Assembly (NCBI GenBank): GCA_046727575.1
Contig: JBKPCV010000032.1
Span: 1 to 9,353, forward strand
Reading direction: 5' to 3'
Length of the DNA stretch: 9,353 bases
DNA from: DASPTH01 sp046727575
GTDB lineage: Bacteria; Actinomycetota; Acidimicrobiia; IMCC26256; DASPTH01
Shown: piece by piece, positions 6,421 through 9,353 of the stretch
Numbering within the stretch: the first letter of the stretch is position 1
How the letters are laid out: the number at the start of each line of letters is the position of its first letter
The notes under the pieces: generated by a model
What the model was told of the DNA's origin: nothing
Seen by the model: only the letters and a program-made list of their open reading frames with translations
Databases searched by the model: none
Made by a program: the position numbers and the translations under genes

Positions 6421-6852
6421 ATGGCAGTTCTCGATCACACCATCGTCGCCGCCCACGACCACCACGGCTCCGCCGCGTTCATCGCCGGCATCCTCGGCCT
6501 CCCCGAACCCGTGACCCTCGGACCGTTCGCGCTCGTACGCGTCGGTGAGACGACCACGCTCGATTTTGTCGAGACCGACGGACCGGTGACCTCGCAGCAC
6601 TACGCGTTCCTCGTCACCGAAGCGGAGTTCGACCAGGTCTACGCCCGGATACGCGACCGCGACCTTTCGTACTGGGCCGACCCCGGCCAGCGCGAGCCCG
6701 GCCGGATCAACACATGGGACGGCGGCCGCGGCGTCTACTTCGAAGACCCCAACGGACACCTCCTCGAAGCCATCACCCGGCCTTACGGCACGGGCGGCAC
6801 CACCACCACACACCCACACCCACTCCTCGCCGCAACCACCAACGACAGCTGA
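6421..6852 (+). CDS. Single-domain VOC (glyoxalase/extradiol-like) protein
   Basis: 143 residues, one VOC module covering about residues 3-122 and a loose Thr/His/Pro-rich tail (GTTTTHPHP...). Seen: LDHTIV with His6, the FALVRVGETTTLDFVE strand pair (36-51), QHYAFLV with His60, a DRDLSYWADP loop, GGRGVYFEDPNGHLLEAITRP with Glu116. His6-His60-Glu116 occupy the three positions that bind the divalent metal in glyoxalase I, fosfomycin-resistance and extradiol dioxygenase relatives, so a metal-dependent enzyme acting on a small molecule is likely; the substrate is unknown. A strong AAAGGAG site precedes the ATG. The DUF4440-like gene begins 27 bases after its stop with its own strong site, so the two are probably co-transcribed. 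Codons are strongly C-ending, as in host genes. Confidence 0.9.
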   Translation: MAVLDHTIVAAHDHHGSAAFIAGILGLPEPVTLGPFALVRVGETTTLDFVETDGPVTSQHYAFLVTEAEFDQVYARIRDRDLSYWADPGQREPGRINTWDGGRGVYFEDPNGHLLEAITRPYGTGGTTTTHPHPLLAATTNDS

Positions 6853-6864
6853 CCAACTCTGAAG

Positions 6865-6872
6865 AAAGGAGG
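6865..6872 (+). promoter_or_regulatory. Ribosome binding site of the 6880 gene
   Basis: AAAGGAGG stands 7 bases before ATG 6880, a near-perfect site that fixes the start of a gene whose downstream frame is broken. Confidence 0.8.
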
Positions 6873-6879
6873 AGCACCG

Positions 6880-7228
6880 ATGACGACAGCAGACGACCTC
6901 GATGTGGTGCACCGGTGGGCCGCCGCCGAGCAACAAAGCGATCACCGCCTCCTCGACGAGCTGCTTGCTGACCAGTTCGTCGGCTTTCGTACAGCAGGAT
7001 TCGTTCCGACCCGCGCACAGATCGTCGCTTCGATGCGCGGCATACCGTGGCGATCCTTCGAGCAGTCCGAAGAGCGCCTGCTCGCAGTCGACGAATCGGT
7101 CGCGGTCGTCGCGTACCGAGCGATAGCACGTCGCGATGGCGCCGACTATCGCGCGTTGTTTCAGCACGACATACACGCGCATCCACAACCAGTGGCGCAT
7201 CACGCTTCACCAACAGACGCCGGCGTGA
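6880..7228 (+). pseudogene. NTF2-like / DUF4440 protein gene with a one-base frameshift
   Basis: The first 94 residues read as a small NTF2-like (SnoaL/DUF4440) protein: DDLDVVHRWAAAEQQSDHRLLDELLADQFVGF, the FVPTRAQIV segment and LLAVDESVAVVAYRAIARRDGADYRALF. From the TTT at 7159-7161 the annotated frame turns to nonsense and runs to 7275. Dropping one T there restores the family ending RIHNQWRITLHQQTPA with a stop at 7226-7228, giving about 115 residues, the usual length. The W-R-x-x-x-HQQTP close is typical of DUF4440 proteins. So there is one extra base, either true inactivation or an assembly/sequencing error in a short T run. Members bind or convert small hydrophobic molecules; the substrate is unknown. 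It sits between a VOC and a DUF1330-like gene in one run. Confidence 0.8.
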
Positions 7229-7259
7229 ACACGACTGACGTAATCGTTGCCCAACGCGC

Positions 7260-7265
7260 AGGAGG
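7260..7265 (+). promoter_or_regulatory. Ribosome binding site of the DUF1330-like ORF
   Basis: AGGAGG stands 6 bases before TTG 7272. It supports the unusual TTG start, although the protein it opens lacks the usual family N-terminus. Confidence 0.65.
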
Positions 7266-7271
7266 TATTCG

Positions 7272-7481
7272 TTGAAACTCGTCCTGCATCTATCTGACTT
7301 CGGTTGGGAGCTCCCAACGAACGCGTTCGCCGGCGGCAGATTTGTCGTGCGCGGCGGTGATATCCAGGTGCTCGAAGGCGAAGCACCCGCGGGCCGGACG
7401 GTGGTACTGGAGTTCCCAAGTCGGCACGCGGCACTCGACTGGCACGACGGCGACGAACACGCCGAGATCCGCAAGGTCTGA
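7272..7481 (+). CDS. DUF1330-like protein, shortened at both ends, probably decaying
   Basis: 69 residues from TTG 7272 after a good AGGAGG. The middle, GGRFVVRGGDIQVLEGEAPAGRTVVLEFPSRHAALDWHDG (about 21-60), is a clear DUF1330 core: a GGR-x-x-VRGG strand, EVLEG-type strand, VVLEFPS strand and a helix ending in W. The family is usually about 95 residues. The N-terminal strand (usually YVI-x-x-EV-x-DPE) is absent, replaced by unrelated MKLVLHLSDFGWELP. At the C-terminus the frame stops at TGA 7479-7481, but reading on in the same frame gives DGAALA, a second TGA (7500-7502), then MYVVDSV and TGA at 7524-7526, which looks like the missing helix and last strand. Probably a relic beside the frameshifted DUF4440-like gene; a minimal expressed domain cannot be excluded. 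Confidence 0.7.
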   Translation: MKLVLHLSDFGWELPTNAFAGGRFVVRGGDIQVLEGEAPAGRTVVLEFPSRHAALDWHDGDEHAEIRKV

Positions 7482-7663
7482 GACGGCGCGGCGCTGGCCT
7501 GAATGTACGTAGTAGACAGCGTCTGACGCGCACGCATTACTGTCGCTCGGTACGCCGGCGTTCTGGCGCGGCGAAGGTGCTGGCGGCAGCAGCGCCGACC
7601 GGGTACGCGTGTTGTTGCGAAGACGGTTGATTCGGTCTCGGCTTCGAGGGAAAGACTGGTGAC

Positions 7664-8059
7664 GTGAGCGCAACGCCGAATCGATGGGTCGGCATCACGA
7701 TCGACTGCGCGGGTGAAGCAGGACCAATGGCCCGGTTCTACGAAGGGCTCCTTGGGTTCGAGATCCGTGAGCTCGGACCACGTTGGGCGCAGTTGTTTGA
7801 CCCCAACGGCGGCGTTCACATCAACATCGGGGCGTGGCCGTGGTACCAACCGCCCACGTGGCCCGAGAACCCGGGTGAGCTGACGAAGATGTTCCACTTC
7901 GAGGTGCAAGTCGAGAACCTTGAGGCCGCGGTTGCACGCGCCATCAAGCTTGGTGGCACCGAGGCACCGTGGCAGCCGCCGGATCGAAATCGTGATCGCC
8001 TGCGCGTCATGCTCGACCCCGCTGGCCACCCCGTCTGCCTTTTCCTCCACGGCGAGTAG
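7664..8059 (+). CDS. VOC family protein, Glyoxalase_6-like
   Basis: 131 residues from GTG 7664; GAGGG lies 13 bases upstream, longer than usual, but no better start exists in the frame. A single VOC module: WVGITIDCAGEAGPMARFYEGLLGFEI (8-34), WAQLFDPNGGVHINIG (41-56), MFHFEVQVENLEAAVARAIKLGG (76-98), LRVMLDPAGHPVCLFLHG (113-130). The DPAGHPVCLF ending, with Cys125 where metal-binding VOC enzymes have Glu, and Asp14 where they have His, fits the Glyoxalase_6 (PF18029-like) group; only His78 remains of the usual triad. It is therefore more likely a binding protein or an enzyme with different chemistry than a classic glyoxalase. It lies about 140 bases after the DUF1330 relic and could share its transcript. 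Converges on the nucleotidyltransferase gene. Confidence 0.88.
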   Translation: MSATPNRWVGITIDCAGEAGPMARFYEGLLGFEIRELGPRWAQLFDPNGGVHINIGAWPWYQPPTWPENPGELTKMFHFEVQVENLEAAVARAIKLGGTEAPWQPPDRNRDRLRVMLDPAGHPVCLFLHGE

Positions 8060-8292
8060 GCGCCACGGCAGCGATAACGCGATACCGAACTGCCGTTAGG
8101 CATTCGACCAGAGTGCTCCCGACTGGGCAATCTGGCGCGTCAGGTCGGCTAATCGTGGTGTCTCGTCAAAGACACGCGGAGTGCCGATCGGTCGCGTCAC
8201 ACAGGCTCTCGAGGCCGCGATCTTGAGCGCGTGCTAGGGGTGGGCCCGGGAATCGGAGGCGCGTCCCCGATCAGGCAGAGCGGGCTCTTCTC
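8060..8292. other. Intergenic gap between convergent VOC and nucleotidyltransferase genes
   Basis: No gene, tRNA or convincing terminator was found. There is a short GC palindrome around GGGCCC near 8243 and an isolated GTTAGGC (8095-8101). Confidence 0.5.
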
Positions 8293-8973
8293 CTAGTCGG
8301 GAAGCAGCGCTGCAGCGACGCGTCGTACTTCGGCGGCGTGTCCCGAGAGCGACGGCTCCTCGTGCGCCGCGAGTCGGGCAAGTTGCACAATGTCCGCTCG
8401 CCAGGATCTACCTGGTTCGTACGTCGCACCGACGCGGTAGTAACCACGCTCCAGAAGACCGCGGGCGTCGGCGACCCGTCCACGCGCCACTGCTTTGATG
8501 GCTGCGACCGCGTTCGCCAGCGCGCTCTCCGCCAACGACCAATAGCCCTCAGGGATGTCGTCGGATGTGAGCGACCTGGCCGAGGAGTATTCGATCACGA
8601 GATCGAAACGCCAGAAGACGGGCAGATCGGCAAACGCTACGAACACGAGGCACCGGCCTTCGGATGATGCGCTGCGGTCGACGCGCGCCGAGGCGAGTTG
8701 ACCAACGCCAGCAAGCGCTTCGGTCAGCTCATCAACCGCCTCCTGTAGGCGTCCGCCCGGAACAATCCAGGCTGCGTCAATGTCGCTGTAGAGGTCGGCT
8801 GTGCCAGCGGCAAGAGAACCGCGAAGCACGAACTTCGAACCGCCAATCGCCGCCTCCAGCGCGGTGTGGATGCTGTCCACGACCCGACTCCGTCGCTCCC
8901 GTGACAAGTCAAGGTCTGGATGCGCCACGCGCACACACTGCCCCATGCGGGTGGCATGAGCCAGCGTGTTCAT
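8293..8973 (-). CDS. Pol-beta-type nucleotidyltransferase domain protein
   Basis: 226 residues from ATG 8973; no clear Shine-Dalgarno site, and ATG 8946 is an alternative. Seen: an N-terminal helix (RERRSRVVDSIHTALEAA), then strand KFVLRGSLAAGTADLYSDIDAAWIV (47-71) carrying the GS-x10-DxD motif (G52 S53, D64 and D66), and a later strand VFWRFDLVIE with Asp124 as probable third metal ligand. The rest (about 140-226) is mostly helical and ends ARLAAHEEPSLSGHAAEVRRVAAALLPD. Nucleotidyltransferases with this architecture transfer a nucleoside monophosphate to small molecules (aminoglycoside type) or to proteins/RNA. All catalytic residues are present, so it should be active. Upstream on the same strand, 116 bases away, is a 2H phosphoesterase-like gene. 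No HEPN toxin partner is seen. Substrate unknown. Confidence 0.85.
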   Translation of the reverse strand: MNTLAHATRMGQCVRVAHPDLDLSRERRSRVVDSIHTALEAAIGGSKFVLRGSLAAGTADLYSDIDAAWIVPGGRLQEAVDELTEALAGVGQLASARVDRSASSEGRCLVFVAFADLPVFWRFDLVIEYSSARSLTSDDIPEGYWSLAESALANAVAAIKAVARGRVADARGLLERGYYRVGATYEPGRSWRADIVQLARLAAHEEPSLSGHAAEVRRVAAALLPD

Positions 8974-9089
8974 CTTGCCGGGATGTCAACCGCAAGCGCG
9001 CCAGATCTGCCGTGATGGGCGGGTGACGTTCTGTACTCGAGAAGCTGTTGGCTCGACGAGCGCAGCGCGGGCATTCGGTACTGCTGGTC

Positions 9090-9353
9090 TCAGCCTGCCT
9101 CGGTACCGAGCGGAACGACCATCACACGTCGAAGGCGCATCCTGTCATCGGGGACTGCATACTCAACTTGATCGCACTCCCACGATGCTTCACGCGCTTG
9201 TCCATCAAGCTGCGCGGCGAGGTCCGCCGACTGCTCCATCGTGATGAACTCGGCGATGGTCATGTGCGGCGTATGTCTTGCCGACGCAATAGTGAGCCCT
9301 TGAGTAGGGGTATCGAATGGATGGTGGATCGCAGCCGCCTGAACGTCGAGGTT
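9090..9353 (-). CDS. 2H phosphoesterase / 2'-5' RNA ligase-like protein, C-terminal part only
   Basis: The minus-strand frame is open from the window edge (9353) to TGA at 9090-9092, giving 87 residues with no start; the gene begins outside the window. Seen: TPHMTIAEF (28-36), whose H30-M-T-I fits the second HxTx motif of the 2H phosphoesterase fold, then a helix QSADLAAQLDGQAREA, a strand WECDQVEYAVPD (58-69) and a last strand RRVMVVPLGT (75-84). This order matches the C-terminal lobe of 2'-5' RNA ligase-like proteins. These act on 2'-5' or cyclic 2',3' phosphates of RNA or small nucleotides; the N-terminal HxTx motif should lie upstream, out of view. It precedes the nucleotidyltransferase gene on the same strand by 116 bases, so they may be co-transcribed. 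Confidence 0.75.
   Translation of the reverse strand, partial: NLDVQAAAIHHPFDTPTQGLTIASARHTPHMTIAEFITMEQSADLAAQLDGQAREASWECDQVEYAVPDDRMRLRRVMVVPLGTEAG

Noticed and set aside
5409..6422. 337-residue minus-strand ORF
   Set aside because: It overlaps the hydrolase in another frame and two plus-strand ORFs. Its translation shows no family features.
7272..7526. TGA recoding as a sense codon
   Set aside because: The crotonase and P450 genes end at TGA with normal lengths, so the interrupted DUF1330-like frame is better explained by decay.
6773..8050. 425-residue minus-strand ORF
   Set aside because: It crosses four plus-strand genes antisense and is Arg/Ser-rich with no domain. Its length reflects the lack of stops in GC-rich DNA.
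8095..8101. GTTAGGC resembling an integron attC core site
   Set aside because: No matching RYYYAAC partner or folded attC arms were found nearby. The best candidates (CGATAAC, ACCGAAC) break the consensus.
8966..9244. 92-residue plus-strand ORF
   Set aside because: It is antisense to the better-supported 2H phosphoesterase-like tail and has no domain.
1..9353. CRISPR arrays, insertion sequences, rRNA genes
   Set aside because: No regularly spaced repeats, transposase-like protein with terminal inverted repeats, or rRNA-like stretches were seen on either strand.

Overview
The window looks like chromosome or large-scaffold DNA from a high-GC actinobacterium. Base composition is strongly GC-rich and GTG/TTG starts are common. 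Several products have close relatives in mycobacteria and allied groups: a CYP124/125/142-like P450, an Rv0577/CFP30B-like double glyoxalase, and a DUF1214-type protein. A tRNA fragment carries its CCA end in the DNA. I could not assign a genus.

Layout. Positions 1-2719 form a catabolic block: the 3' end of a DUF1214-like gene, then a crotonase-fold enzyme 14 bases downstream (likely one operon), then a convergent cytochrome P450. At 2825-2868, minus strand, lies an isolated 3' half of a tRNA-Cys(GCA), cut at the anticodon loop. This is the usual scar of a tRNA-directed integrase. About 630 bases follow with no convincing gene. From 3497 to 5514 there is a two-domain glyoxalase-like protein, a short dubious ORF with a leaderless-type promoter, and a dienelactone hydrolase-family enzyme. 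Two small orphan ORFs follow (5748-6311).

Positions 6421-7526 form a tight plus-strand run of a VOC protein, an NTF2/DUF4440-like gene and a DUF1330-like gene. The last two are damaged: a one-base frameshift in the DUF4440-like gene, and stop codons interrupting the DUF1330-like reading frame. A further VOC protein follows at 7664-8059. The right end is on the minus strand: a Pol-beta-type nucleotidyltransferase (8293-8973), and upstream of it the C-terminal part of a 2H phosphoesterase / 2'-5' RNA ligase-like gene that runs off the window and has no start codon inside it.

How the parts fit. The left block suggests CoA-linked breakdown of a lipid or steroid-like substrate, with P450 oxygenation and crotonase chemistry. 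The middle block is rich in small VOC/DLH/DUF1330/NTF2 folds that often act on reactive carbonyls, epoxides or aromatic-ring products. If the tRNA scar is real, tRNA geometry places the inserted DNA to its right, so the middle and right blocks could be accessory DNA. No integrase, CRISPR array, insertion sequence or complete defence system is visible.
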